A stretch of DNA of 64,000 nt from Nocardioides sp. S-1144 (GTDB taxonomy: Bacteria > Actinomycetota > Actinomycetes > Propionibacteriales > Nocardioidaceae). The first letter of the stretch is position 1, and the number at the start of each line of letters is the position of its first letter. The position numbers and the translations under genes were made by a program. Below are positions 35,394-44,121 of this stretch, piece by piece. The stretch covers positions 2,542,001-2,606,000 of the forward strand of contig NZ_CP040695.2 of the NCBI RefSeq assembly GCF_005954645.2, written 5' to 3'. The notes beneath the pieces are model-generated. The model did no database searches. It was not told the origin of the DNA and saw only the letters and a program-made list of their open reading frames with translations.

Positions 35394-35726
35394 CGCTGTT
35401 GTTCTCGTTTCTCGTTGCGTCGCCGGGTTCTGCCCTCGCGCAACGTTCTCGGATGTGTTGAGGTTCGACGCTTCGCTGATGCTCGTGGAGTTGAGTTGGC
35501 TCTCGAGCGCGTCCGGGGATGGCAACTCCTACGAACGCTCGACGCTCACTTGTTCGCGAATTGGTTTCACATGTGGGGTCCAAGGTTCACGGGCCCTCGC
35601 CCTTTCTGGCGTACTGCTTCCTGGCTCAGCGAGATCTGCGGAATCTGCCATAGACGACGAGAGGTAGGTCAGAAGGAAAAGACTCGGAAACTCATGCTGG
35701 CTCGGTCAGCCCGCCAATCGAGCCGA
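35394..35726. other. Intergenic region, no gene seen
   Basis: 333 bp between two minus-strand genes (dehydrogenase downstream, DUF4012 upstream). It should hold the promoter of the dehydrogenase-epimerase unit and the end of the DUF4012 transcript. Open frames here are short and lack ribosome sites; no strong dyad found. Confidence 0.5.
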
Positions 35727-37475
35727 TCACGGACAACTGCTCCCGTAGCTGCCGCTGGAAGTCCCAGGCACCACACTGGGGGTCACCCCCAGTTCGCCGT
35801 CTCCAACCTGGCCGGGACCGCTCTCCATGGTCCAGTTGAGGACGGCGTCGTCCAGGGTCGAGAGCTCGGTGACGATCGTGACGACCTGCCGGTTCTTGAC
35901 CCGGACGTCCTGCTCGAACGGATCGACCTTCCGACCATTCAGGGTGATGTCTCCGATGGTTCCGCCGGCCGGACCGTAGATCCGGATCGGGACGACCTGA
36001 GAGCCTGCATCGACGCCGCGGATCCCTCCCCCGGTCACCGACACCGGCAGCTCGGCTGCGTCCGTTGCGGAGATCACCTGGTTGAGCGTCATCTTCGCGG
36101 CCAGCTGCTGGCGGTCGTCGTTGCACGACCTCGACTCCACCGCCACCCGGTAGCGCAGGTAATAGGACATCTTCGACCCGGTGGCGTCGTTGAGGCCGAC
36201 GTCGACGTGGGGGGTCTGTCCGTCGTCCCCGGTGAGTTCACCTAGCACCCGGCTGTCCGCAAGGAGCGCCTGGTCCTCCTCGTCAAAGGTGGCCACGAGG
36301 AAGCGGCCCTCGCGGGCCGCTCGCTCGAAGCCGTCGACGAGCGAGACGGGCGACGGCACGTCGGTGGCGGCGGCGTCAAAGATCGCCCGAGCGGCGCCGC
36401 CGAAGAACAGGTCCTGCTCCTCCGGCTCCAGCTCCAGGTAGGGCCGGCTGAGCAGCTCCTCGACGAGGTTCTCGCTGGTGAGGCTTCGCCCGTCGACAGT
36501 CACCGGGCCGGTGCCCTCGAGCAGGTAGGACATGCCGACCGGATCCAACGCCATCACACCGTCGAGGTCGACGTCGGGGAACCGGTTGTCCCAGTGGGCG
36601 TCCCAGATCCGTGCGGCCCGGGGGAAGTCAGGGGCGAAGCCCGGGTTCTGAAAGAACACCCCGATCTCCTTCCCGTAGACCTCGACCTCCTCGGGGGTCA
36701 ACGGGACAACGGGCGTGTCGGCCGTCGGGAAGTCGAGGGCCACCCCCTGCCGTGCCATGTCGATCCGCCCGTCCTCGGCGTGGATGAGCGCCCACGCGCC
36801 GGGCATGCCACCGGTCGCCCGGATCTCGGCGTTGTTCTGAAAGAGCAGCAGGTAGTCCCGCGGCCCCTCAGCACCCACCATGCGCGGGAGGACGCGCACA
36901 GCGGTGTCGGCCGAGCGCAGGCTCACCGCCGCGCGACCGAGCTGGTCGGCGTAGTCGTCGAACCGACGGTCGAGCACGCCGACGAACCCCGAGGAGTCGA
37001 CCGCCTCGACCTCTGTCGCGGCCGCGGTGAGCGCCTTGCTGGCTCGCGCCACCGGCTCCTGCATCGACTCGACGCCAGCAAGGTCGATCCGGCCGCCCTG
37101 GTAGATCCGGTCGAGTGAGTCGACGGTGCTGGCGATCGGCGCGATCGCGTCGGTGGCCACCGACGACAACGTCCGGCTCAGCACCCGGACGCCGTCCGCG
37201 TCGTCACCGACGAGCGGCACGTGGGTCATCACACCCCACCACGCACCGTCGGTGCGGTCCTCGGCAGAGGAAGCTGCGTCCTGCAGGGCGGCGATGGCCC
37301 GGTCGCGCGCCGGGGCGTCGTCGTCGTTCAGGGCTCGGCGCAGTTCTGAGACCGCGCCCTCGGCGTCACCGAGGTCCTGCTGCACCTGGTAGGTCTGCCA
37401 GGCGGTGTAGCCGACCACCGCGATGATCGCGGCGGCCACGGTGGAGATGATGACGCTGCGTCGGCGAACCGCCAC
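35727..37475 (-). CDS. DUF4012 domain-containing membrane-anchored protein
   Basis: 582 residues. An N-terminal TM (about 7-24) anchors a large extracytoplasmic region with a coiled-coil-like N-terminal part (to about 140), then GPRDYLLLFQNNAEIRATGG, the hallmark of DUF4012, and DGVMALDPVGMSYLLEGTG with VDGRSLTSENLVEELLS. The fold is related to LytR-CpsA-Psr-like proteins. DUF4012 genes are common in exopolysaccharide loci of actinomycetes and other bacteria; a role in polymer transfer or attachment is plausible but unproven. Single-gene unit on the minus strand. Confidence 0.88.
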   Translation of the reverse strand: MAVRRRSVIISTVAAAIIAVVGYTAWQTYQVQQDLGDAEGAVSELRRALNDDDAPARDRAIAALQDAASSAEDRTDGAWWGVMTHVPLVGDDADGVRVLSRTLSSVATDAIAPIASTVDSLDRIYQGGRIDLAGVESMQEPVARASKALTAAATEVEAVDSSGFVGVLDRRFDDYADQLGRAAVSLRSADTAVRVLPRMVGAEGPRDYLLLFQNNAEIRATGGMPGAWALIHAEDGRIDMARQGVALDFPTADTPVVPLTPEEVEVYGKEIGVFFQNPGFAPDFPRAARIWDAHWDNRFPDVDLDGVMALDPVGMSYLLEGTGPVTVDGRSLTSENLVEELLSRPYLELEPEEQDLFFGGAARAIFDAAATDVPSPVSLVDGFERAAREGRFLVATFDEEDQALLADSRVLGELTGDDGQTPHVDVGLNDATGSKMSYYLRYRVAVESRSCNDDRQQLAAKMTLNQVISATDAAELPVSVTGGGIRGVDAGSQVVPIRIYGPAGGTIGDITLNGRKVDPFEQDVRVKNRQVVTIVTELSTLDDAVLNWTMESGPGQVGDGELGVTPSVVPGTSSGSYGSSCP

Positions 37476-37554
37476 GGGTGGTGTCTCCTTCGAGGGAAGT
37501 CACTGACGAGTGCCGTCCGACGCTGTCGGAGGCGAAGGTGCCTGGACGTGACGA

Positions 37555-37581
37555 GGGTCCGATGCTCCTCGCATCGGACCC
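37555..37581 (-). terminator. Strong hairpin after the small secreted protein gene
   Basis: Perfect 10-bp stem GGGTCCGATG / CATCGGACCC with a seven-base loop, 17 nt beyond the stop at 37599 on the minus strand. No T-run follows, as is usual for actinomycete hairpin terminators. Confidence 0.65.
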
Positions 37582-37598
37582 CCGTCTCGCTCAGTCGA

Positions 37599-38006
37599 TC
37601 AGCGACGTGCCTTCACCCGGACCGTCGTCTGGTCCTGGCTCGGCTTGAAGATGCTGTTCTTCGCGGGCACGAACTTCGCAATCACGCGGTACTTGCCGGG
37701 CTTCAGGCCGGCGAACGTCACCGTGGAGGGGGTACGGGCGTTGCGGGTGGCCGAGCGGTTCTTGCCCGGGCCCTTGACGGTGATCGTGACCTGACCCTTG
37801 GGGCGGGCGTCGCCAGCGGTGCGCACCACGGCGCGCGCCCGCAGCTTGCGGGGGGCGGGGGACGTGGCGCTGACCTGCGTCGAGGTCTTTACGCACCCGG
37901 TGTAGGGGCAGTCGACGGCAGCGGAGGCCGTGGTGCTGCCACCAGCGGCCACCAGACCGGACGCCGTGAGCAACGAGAACAACAGCGCAACGAGAAGCTT
38001 CTTCAT
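37599..38006 (-). CDS. Small secreted Ig-like protein
   Basis: 135 residues. Signal peptide MKKLLVALLFSLLTASGLV with cleavage probably after TASA; then VDCPYTGCVKT with two cysteines four apart, and an Ig-like (Big_3_5-type) domain of about 85 residues: PKGQVTITVKGPGKN, TPSTVTFAGLKPGKYRVIAKF and ending DQTTVRVKARR. Such domains act as modules in adhesins; as a free secreted protein it may bind cell surface glycans. ATG 38006 follows GAGGATT. It is divergent from the PglF-like gene. Confidence 0.78.
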   Translation of the reverse strand: MKKLLVALLFSLLTASGLVAAGGSTTASAAVDCPYTGCVKTSTQVSATSPAPRKLRARAVVRTAGDARPKGQVTITVKGPGKNRSATRNARTPSTVTFAGLKPGKYRVIAKFVPAKNSIFKPSQDQTTVRVKARR

Positions 38007-38211
38007 GGTAATCCTCAAACGAGTGGGTGGCCCAGACGCGCACAGTTAACCATGGCTACGACAAGCCCGACGACTCGCTGACAATTCTGGGCAACAACGT
38101 CAGGTGAACACCTGCCGACAACGTCTCACCCCTTTGTCCGTAAAGGCCCGACGAACCCTCCACCCGTGATATCCAGTGCTGTGGGGACATCATTCGTACG
38201 TAGGAGAGTTC

Positions 38212-40071
38212 GTGCTCGTCGAGCAGCTTCGTAACAACCGTGTCGCCGTCTCCATGGCGGTCGACACCACGGCGTGGCTGGTCAGCTTCGTCGTCTTCAC
38301 CTGGCTCCGGTTCGACACGACCGGCACCGACGGCACTGCCGCTCCGTGGGACCGGGTCGGTGCGATCGCCGTGGCGACCGTCGCCCTCTACCTCGTGGTC
38401 GGCTGGGCGACCCAGCTGTTCCGGGGTCGGGCCAAGGTCGCCAGCCTGGACGAGATGCTGCTGCTCGGCGCGACGATCGGGCTGGTCGGCGGGGTGGTGT
38501 TCCTCGCCAACCTCGCCTTCCAGTGGGCGCCACGCAGCGTGCCCGCAGGCGCCGCGCTCGGCACGCTCGTGCTGGCCGCGTGGGCACGGGCCGCGTGGCG
38601 GCGTCTCGGCGAGCGCGACGCCGAGCGACGTCCCGGCGGCGTCGACACCCGCCGCGTCCTCATCGTCGGTGCCGGCGAGGCCGGTAACGACCTGGTTCGC
38701 TCGATGCTGCACGACCCGCAGCACACCTGGCGTCCGGTGGGCTTCCTCGACGACGACCCGCGCAAGCGCCACCTGCGGCTACGCGGCGTCCCGGTGCTCG
38801 GCACCACCGCCCAGCTGGCCGAGACGGCCGCCCGGCTCGAGGTCGGCACCGTCGTCCTCGCCCTGCCGAGTGCGGACGCCGACACGATCAGCCGGCTGCG
38901 CCTCGCCGCGACCCGCGCCGGGCTCGGCGTGAAGGTGCTGCCCGCCAACACCCAGCTGCTCAGCGACCAGGTGGGCATCCGCGACCTGCGTGACATCAAT
39001 CTCACCGACGTCCTGGGGAGGCACCAGCTCGACACCGACGTCGACGCGATCGCCGACTACCTGCGCGGCCGTCGCGTGCTCGTGACCGGCGCCGGTGGCT
39101 CGATCGGCGCCGAGCTGTGCCGCCAGATCCACCGTTACGCCCCCGCCGAGCTGATGATGCTCGACCGCGACGAGTCGGCCTTGCACGCGGTGCAGCTGTC
39201 GATCCACGGACGGGCGCTGCTCGACACCGACGAGGTCATCCTCTGCGACATCCGCGACGAGGCGGCCGTCAACCAGCTCTTCCTCGCTCGCCGGCCCGAG
39301 GTCGTGTTCCACGCAGCGGCCCTCAAGCACCTGCCGATGCTGGAGCAGTACCCGGCCGAGGCGGTCAAGACCAACGTCATCGGCACCCGCATCGTGCTCG
39401 ACGCCGCCGTGCGCGTTGGCGTCACGACCTTCGTCAACGTCTCCACCGACAAAGCCGCGAACCCGTGCAGCGTGCTCGGCTACTCCAAGCGGATCGCCGA
39501 GCGGATCACCGCTCAGCGGGCCGAGATCGCCGCCGGCACCTTCCTCTCGGTGCGCTTCGGCAACGTGCTCGGCAGCCGCGGCTCGGTCCTGACGTCGTTC
39601 GCCAAGCAGATCTCCGAGGGCGGACCGGTCACCGTCACCGACCCGCAGGTCACGCGGTTCTTCATGACGATCGAGGAGGCCTGCCAGCTGGTCATCCAGG
39701 CCGCCGCGATCGGCAACCCCGGCGAGGCGCTCGTGCTCGACATGGGCGAGCCCGTCCTCATCCTCGACGTCGCCCGCCAGCTGATCGAGCAGTTCGGCAC
39801 GCCGGTCGACATCGTCTACACCGGCCTGCGCGAGGGCGAGAAGCTGCACGAGGACCTCTTCGGCGACGACGAGCCCCGCGACCTGCGCCCGACGCACCCG
39901 ATGGTCTCGCACGTCCCGGTGCCGGCCATCGACGAGGAGGAGATCACCTCGCTGCCCACGCTCGGTGCCGCCGACGACGTCCGCCGGTCGATGGCGCTGC
40001 TCTGCGTCAGCAACGGTCCGCTCGTCCCCTCCCCCGCCGCTGCCGGCGTCGACTACGAGGTCACGCACTAG
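38212..40071 (+). CDS. Membrane UDP-GlcNAc 4,6-dehydratase (PglF/WbpM-like)
   Basis: 619 residues. The N-terminal quarter has four hydrophobic segments (about 13-120), then a CoA-binding-like domain (RRVLIVGAGEAGNDLVRSML) and the SDR domain with VTGAGGSIGAELCRQI, AALKHLPMLEQYPAEA, STDKAANPCSVLGYSKRI and RFGNVLGSRGSV. This is the architecture of PglF and WbpM. It likely provides UDP-4-keto-6-deoxy-GlcNAc for the aminotransferase at 19721. GTG 38212 follows TAGGAGAGTT; 12 extra upstream residues from 38176 are in frame but lack a ribosome site. Confidence 0.92.
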   Translation: MLVEQLRNNRVAVSMAVDTTAWLVSFVVFTWLRFDTTGTDGTAAPWDRVGAIAVATVALYLVVGWATQLFRGRAKVASLDEMLLLGATIGLVGGVVFLANLAFQWAPRSVPAGAALGTLVLAAWARAAWRRLGERDAERRPGGVDTRRVLIVGAGEAGNDLVRSMLHDPQHTWRPVGFLDDDPRKRHLRLRGVPVLGTTAQLAETAARLEVGTVVLALPSADADTISRLRLAATRAGLGVKVLPANTQLLSDQVGIRDLRDINLTDVLGRHQLDTDVDAIADYLRGRRVLVTGAGGSIGAELCRQIHRYAPAELMMLDRDESALHAVQLSIHGRALLDTDEVILCDIRDEAAVNQLFLARRPEVVFHAAALKHLPMLEQYPAEAVKTNVIGTRIVLDAAVRVGVTTFVNVSTDKAANPCSVLGYSKRIAERITAQRAEIAAGTFLSVRFGNVLGSRGSVLTSFAKQISEGGPVTVTDPQVTRFFMTIEEACQLVIQAAAIGNPGEALVLDMGEPVLILDVARQLIEQFGTPVDIVYTGLREGEKLHEDLFGDDEPRDLRPTHPMVSHVPVPAIDEEEITSLPTLGAADDVRRSMALLCVSNGPLVPSPAAAGVDYEVTH

Positions 40072-41024
40072 CCCGACTGGTCTCAGCAGACGCCGGGCGC
40101 GCTGTCCGGCCGAGAATCCCGGCTTTGGGACTAGCTCGGCTCGTCCGGGACGAGCTCGAGCGTGAACGGCACCATCGCTTCATCCATGCCCATCCACTCG
40201 GCCACGTCGGCCGGGAGGGGCTGCCACCCGTGCGTCATCTGTGTCATCTGTCGAGTAGACGCCCCCGACCTGAACGTCGTGGTCACAACCAGTCCACATG
40301 TTGGTAGTCCCCACGCGGCTGATTCGTCGGCGCGTGTGATGCCGAGCCGACGCGGTGCCGGTCTCCGCGGCCCCACGCCGAGAGTCGCCTCCTCGAGCGC
40401 AGGCCGCTCCGGGCGACGTTCATCGAAGATTGCACCTCCCCGTGGGCTCGTCGCGGCGACCTGGGTGGCTGCCCCTCCCCCGCGTCCGCGCGCCTCGGCG
40501 CCGTGGACCTCGTGCTCTCTCGACGCCCGTCTGGACCAGGCTGGCCTGCCCCTGGCGCCTGCACCCAACTGCGCCGACTTCCGTCACGACCTCGCATCGG
40601 GACCGCGTTCGTCTCCGGACGGGAGATCGTCTGGGAAGTTCAGGCCGGCACAGTCGATGTACGAGGAAGTCTTGGCTGACGCTTCGACAGCCACCCTCGA
40701 GCGACCAGCTCCCTATCGTTCGCGGACGCACTCCAACTTGCCGCCGGCGCGTTACTGGCTCTGTCCGATGGTTGATGCGGCCCTGGCCACTCGCGCACTC
40801 AGCTGACCGAGCCTGACCCGGCGCCGAGAGCGGACTACCTACGCAGTTCTGCCGATTTGAATCATGAATCGTCCGCAGTGCGTTGAGTCGACACTCACTG
40901 CTGCGACGGCGCTGGGATTCGCATCGGGGTCGGCGCGCAAATGCGAGAAGTGCTCGTCTGGCGTGTTCCTGGGTTGGCCCGAAGAGCGTCAGGAGAAAGT
41001 AGAAGTAGGGCGGGCGATACTGGG

Positions 41025-41048
41025 TTCGAACCCCCGTGGAGCGTGGCG
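41025..41048 (+). other. tRNA 3'-end-like fragment (candidate attachment site)
   Basis: GGGTTCGAACCCCCG, flanked by a partial five-base stem (CTGGG / CCCCG), has the form of a tRNA T arm, followed by TGGAGCG where the 3' acceptor strand would be. No matching 5' acceptor, D arm or anticodon arm precedes it, so it is not an intact tRNA. Lying 230 nt before a tyrosine integrase, it is a natural candidate for one att core; the intact tRNA would sit at the far end, outside this window. Confidence 0.5.
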
Positions 41049-41161
41049 TCTATCTGACCGCATCTGACCTGTCCGCGAGCGCGAATGGTCCGTAGAATAA
41101 GGGATCTGAGCATCACGGCGGTCGAGACAACTCTCGACAGTCACGGACAACTTTGATCGCC

Positions 41162-41258
41162 GTTGTTCCTTTTTTGTTCCCTCCCAGTCCGCTTCCAGTA
41201 TCGCCGTCACTGAACTCCCAGTGTCGCGGGGAGTTGCAGGGAACAACGGGAACAACGG
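41162..41258. repeat. GGGAACAA repeats before the integrase gene
   Basis: Two overlapping direct copies of GGGAACAACGG (41239-41249 and 41248-41258) and two inverted copies (GTTGTTCC at 41162-41169 and TTGTTCCC at 41174-41181). They could be arm-type binding sites for the integrase or operator sites. The function is inferred from position. Confidence 0.45.
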
Positions 41259-41279
41259 CCCGAGACCGGGAGAGTTCCG

Positions 41280-42440
41280 ATGGCGCCTCCGAGATCGAGG
41301 AACAAGCAGACTCGACGCAGTTTCGGCCGGGTCGAGCTGCGACCGTCAGGCCGCTACCGCGCCGGCTACATCGGACCCGACGGCAAACTCTATCGACCAC
41401 CGTCGACCTTCGACTCGAAGGACGACGCCATCGCGTGGCTGGCCGCGCGTCGCGCCGAGATCCAGCTCAACGTGTGGGCACCCGAACTGGTCGAGAGCAG
41501 CGAGGCCAAGAAGGCCGTACCAACCTTCGAAGAGTACGCGCAGCGCTGGCTCAAGAACCGCAAGACGAGGGGGCAACCCCTACGTCCGACGACGCGCGAC
41601 CATTACCAGTACATCCTGGACGGGACGCTGTACCCCACGTTCGGCGGCATGCCGATCGACGAGATCTCGGTCGACGACGTCAACGACTGGTACGAGACGG
41701 CGACGCCGGGTCGAGAGTCCCAACGAGGGCACGCCTACAGCCTGCTCCGCACGATCCTCGGCACGGCGGCCTCGACGCGCCCCAAGCCGCTGATCCCCTT
41801 CAACCCCGCGCACATCCGCGGCGCGGGCAACGTGAAGCCCGCCCACAAGGTGCGCCCCGCCAGCCTGCAACAGCTGGAAGTGCTGGTGCAGAACCTCCCG
41901 GACAAGTACCGACTCATGGCACTGCTGGCCGCCTGGTGCGCGATGCGGTTCGGCGAGCTCGCCGAGCTCCGGCGCGGCGACATCGACCTTGAGCACAAGC
42001 GGATCGAGATCCGGCGCGGGGTCGTCCGGGTCCGCGGCGAGATGATCGTCGGGCCGCCCAAGACCGACGCCGGCATCCGCGACGTCTCGATCCCGCCCCA
42101 CCTGATGCCCGCGGTCGAGGACCATCTCGACCGGCTCGTCGGCCCCTCCGCGGATGCTCTCGTCTTCCCGTCGTCTGGTCAGACCAACAGGCACATGCAG
42201 CCCTCAACGCTCTACAAGGTCTTCTACCCCGCCCGCGGAGCCGCTGGCCGGAAGGACCTCCGCTGGCACGACCTCCGCCACACCGGTGCCGTCCTCGCTG
42301 CGCAGACCGGTGCAACGCTCGCGGAGCTCATGGGCCGTCTCGGCCACACGACCCCCGGCGCCGCCATGCGGTACCAGCACGCCGCGGCCGACCGCGACGC
42401 CGAGATCGCGCGGCGGCTTTCGGAACTTGCCGGGTCATAG
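41280..42440 (+). CDS. int: Tyrosine site-specific integrase
   Basis: 386 residues. N-terminal AP2-like arm-binding part (1-65, GYIGPDGKLYRPPSTFDSK), SAM-like core-binding domain (about 75-165) and catalytic domain with Arg223 (CAMRFGELAELRRGDID), His330 and Arg333 (HDLRHTGAV), His356 (LGHTTPGAAM) and nucleophile Tyr365. All catalytic residues are present. ATG 41280 follows GGGAGAG. This is the enzyme expected to insert the element carried to the right. No excisionase is adjacent; the small HTH proteins at 56639-57063 are candidates. Confidence 0.96.
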   Translation: MAPPRSRNKQTRRSFGRVELRPSGRYRAGYIGPDGKLYRPPSTFDSKDDAIAWLAARRAEIQLNVWAPELVESSEAKKAVPTFEEYAQRWLKNRKTRGQPLRPTTRDHYQYILDGTLYPTFGGMPIDEISVDDVNDWYETATPGRESQRGHAYSLLRTILGTAASTRPKPLIPFNPAHIRGAGNVKPAHKVRPASLQQLEVLVQNLPDKYRLMALLAAWCAMRFGELAELRRGDIDLEHKRIEIRRGVVRVRGEMIVGPPKTDAGIRDVSIPPHLMPAVEDHLDRLVGPSADALVFPSSGQTNRHMQPSTLYKVFYPARGAAGRKDLRWHDLRHTGAVLAAQTGATLAELMGRLGHTTPGAAMRYQHAAADRDAEIARRLSELAGS

Positions 42441-42562
42441 GCGGCGGAATGACGCGCCGGGCCGAGCCTCGAGGGATCCGTCAGACTACGGTGCTCATCG
42501 CTCCATCGGAGGGTGGCGATCCGTACCCAGGACCGTCAAGCAGATGACGGGCCACATCTCTG

Positions 42563-42578
42563 GCTCCTCTAAAGGAGC
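42563..42578 (+). terminator. Hairpin after integrase
   Basis: GCTCCT-CTAA-AGGAGC, a perfect six-pair stem, 122 nt after the integrase stop in a 271-nt gap. It is followed by TTCGG and not by a T-run. Weak support. Confidence 0.3.
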
Positions 42579-42711
42579 TTCGGACATCTCGAACGCCTTC
42601 TAGATCGCTCGGGGCGGGACAGGTACGACGGCGAGGACCTGGTGGTCGGTCTCCACGGCGCCCTATTGATCGGATGTGATAGACACTCTATCCATACGCG
42701 AGGAGGCTCAG

Positions 42712-43116
42712 ATGAATACCTGGCAACTACAGATGGCACAGAACGCCGCTACCCACCGAGATGAGATCGCGGCCGACCTAGTTCACTCCATCCACCTTCG
42801 CGAGCAGGCAAAGTCCGGCTTCGACGAGGCCGACAGCCGAGTGCGCGCTCTCGAGCATCTCCTGTCGCTGGCGAACGAACTCGAAGGTGGCGCACCGTCC
42901 AAGGAGGTGATGAAACTCCACGAGGCGATGGTGGAGGTCTTGAAGTCCGACCCCACCGGCATGTCTCGAGCAGTTCATATCGCCGCCGCGATCAACGAAC
43001 GTGGGCTCTATCGGATGCAGGACGGTCGACCGGTCGAGGGACAACAGGTCACCGCTCGAGTCGGTCGCTACCCGCACCTCTTCGATCGAGAGGGGACCTT
43101 CATCAAACTCAGGTAA
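42712..43116 (+). CDS. HARE-HTH-like small protein
   Basis: 134 residues. The N-terminal half (1-60) is a charged helix, likely coiled coil (REQAKSGFDEADSRVRALEHL). The C-terminal half (about 66-134) resembles the HARE-HTH winged helix found fused to restriction enzymes and chromatin proteins: MVEVLKSDPTGMSRAVHIAAAI, ERGLYRMQDGRPVEGQQVTAR, ending DREGTFIKLR. ATG 42712 follows GAGGAGG at ideal spacing. Standalone HARE-HTH proteins may act as DNA-binding adaptors; here the role is unknown. Confidence 0.75.
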   Translation: MNTWQLQMAQNAATHRDEIAADLVHSIHLREQAKSGFDEADSRVRALEHLLSLANELEGGAPSKEVMKLHEAMVEVLKSDPTGMSRAVHIAAAINERGLYRMQDGRPVEGQQVTARVGRYPHLFDREGTFIKLR

Positions 43117-43122
43117 GGCTAG

Positions 43123-43150
43123 AGCCCCCGACGCACTCGCGGCGGGGGTT
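43123..43150. terminator. Bidirectional terminator hairpin
   Basis: Eight-pair stem AGCCCCCG / CGGGGGTT (one G-T pair) with a twelve-base loop, between the convergent HARE-HTH gene (ends 43116) and the small membrane protein gene (ends 43162). Followed by TTCTGG on the plus strand. Confidence 0.5.
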
Positions 43151-43161
43151 CTGGTGAAGCC

Positions 43162-43371
43162 CTACTTAGCGATGGCCGTTACGGCTAGCAGCGCGGGCCC
43201 CATCGCCTTGATCATATCGGCACCACCGGTCTTCTCGACCAAGTAGATGCCGGTGCCGCAGACCGTCACTACGGCCAGAAGGCCGCAGATGGGCTTGAGC
43301 CAGGCGCCGGCGACCTTGGACGTTGCGGCCTTCGCGGTGGCAGGGGGCTTCGAGCTTTCGGAGCTAGTCAT
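43162..43371 (-). CDS. Small membrane protein
   Basis: 69 residues. A Ser/Ala/Lys-rich N-terminus (1-23) is followed by two hydrophobic segments: WLKPICGLLAVVTVCGTGIY and MIKAMGPALLAVTAIA, separated by EKTGGAD. No signal cleavage site. The Gly/Ala content of the second helix resembles phage holins or small TA toxins, but no family is recognised. ATG 43371 follows GGATGA. Confidence 0.6.
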   Translation of the reverse strand: MTSSESSKPPATAKAATSKVAGAWLKPICGLLAVVTVCGTGIYLVEKTGGADMIKAMGPALLAVTAIAK

Positions 43372-44121
43372 GATTCATCCAGACGGACTCTGATCTGGGC
43401 CGGAGGACACCTGAACAGGTCCTAGTTCTGGTGGGTGGTGGTGCTGAGCGAGTCTCGGCCGCCTCCGGCTGGCCACTCGCTCCCGTTCCGTTCAACAGCC
43501 TTGAGGGGCCGGAAATATGGTGCGCCGCTCGATGACGGCGATATAGGAACTCTGGCAGACGGTGTGGGGTCTGCGAGGACATGCAGGATGTCGCGCTCGC
43601 TACTAGCGTACGCGGCCTGCCCCGACCTGGGAACACTTCCGCGACCGGTGCAACCTACGGGGTGCGTCTATCGCGGTGGAAAGACGCACCTCGGGTGCGC
43701 CCGCAGCTGATGGTCAGGCGGAACCCTTGGGTGGCATAGGCAGGCGCCAACCCGACCATGGCTGCCAGCGAAAGTGCCGTGTCCAGATCTCGTCTGGATC
43801 TGAGCCTCTTGCGGTGATCACTCCGAGGGCAGTTGTGCATCGATGAATCGATGCCCTTCCTGGATTCGATCGGGCAGTCTTTAACGGTCAGAGGTAGTGC
43901 CACGTCTCTGGACCTCGCGAAGCCGAGAAGTACGTCAGCCATCCGGATACTCGCCGCCAAGTCCACGACAGCGGAGTTCAATCGACAAGAACGGGTCGGC
44001 CCGTCAGGAGTATGCGCGCCATTGAACCGTAGGTCGCGCAGAGCCAAACTCAGCTGGAAGCCCCCTAGGCCGATCGACAGGCTCCGAGGTCAAAGCCAGC
44101 GGGCTGGCCTAGCCTGGACGG
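43372..44121. other. 750-bp region without a confident gene
   Basis: The longest open frame is on the minus strand (43655-44047, 130 residues). It has balanced composition but no domain I recognise and no clear ribosome site. Plus-strand frames overlap the NACHT gene start. The region may hold the promoter for the NACHT protein (start 44122) or decayed sequence. Confidence 0.45.

Larger units (their letters stand above)
40072..41279. other. Chromosome/element junction region, no confident gene
   Basis: About 1.2 kb. Open frames on both strands overlap each other and read as low-complexity Arg/Pro/Ser. The end of one minus-strand frame (40131 to about 40245), GWQPLPADVAEWMGMDE followed by AMVPFTLELVP, looks protein-like and may be a short gene or remnant, but it lacks a convincing start. 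A T-arm-like tRNA fragment lies at 41025-41048 and GGGAACAA repeats lie before the integrase. This is most likely the left edge of the mobile element. Confidence 0.5.

Noticed and set aside
40131..40568. 145-residue minus-strand open frame
   Set aside because: Only the last 40 residues look protein-like; the rest is Arg/Gly/Pro low complexity.
40990..41060. A complete tRNA gene
   Set aside because: Only a T-arm-like hairpin and possible 3' acceptor bases exist; no matching 5' acceptor, D arm or anticodon arm.
43655..44047. 130-residue minus-strand open frame
   Set aside because: No recognisable domain, ribosome site or neighbours that support it; kept only as part of a region description.
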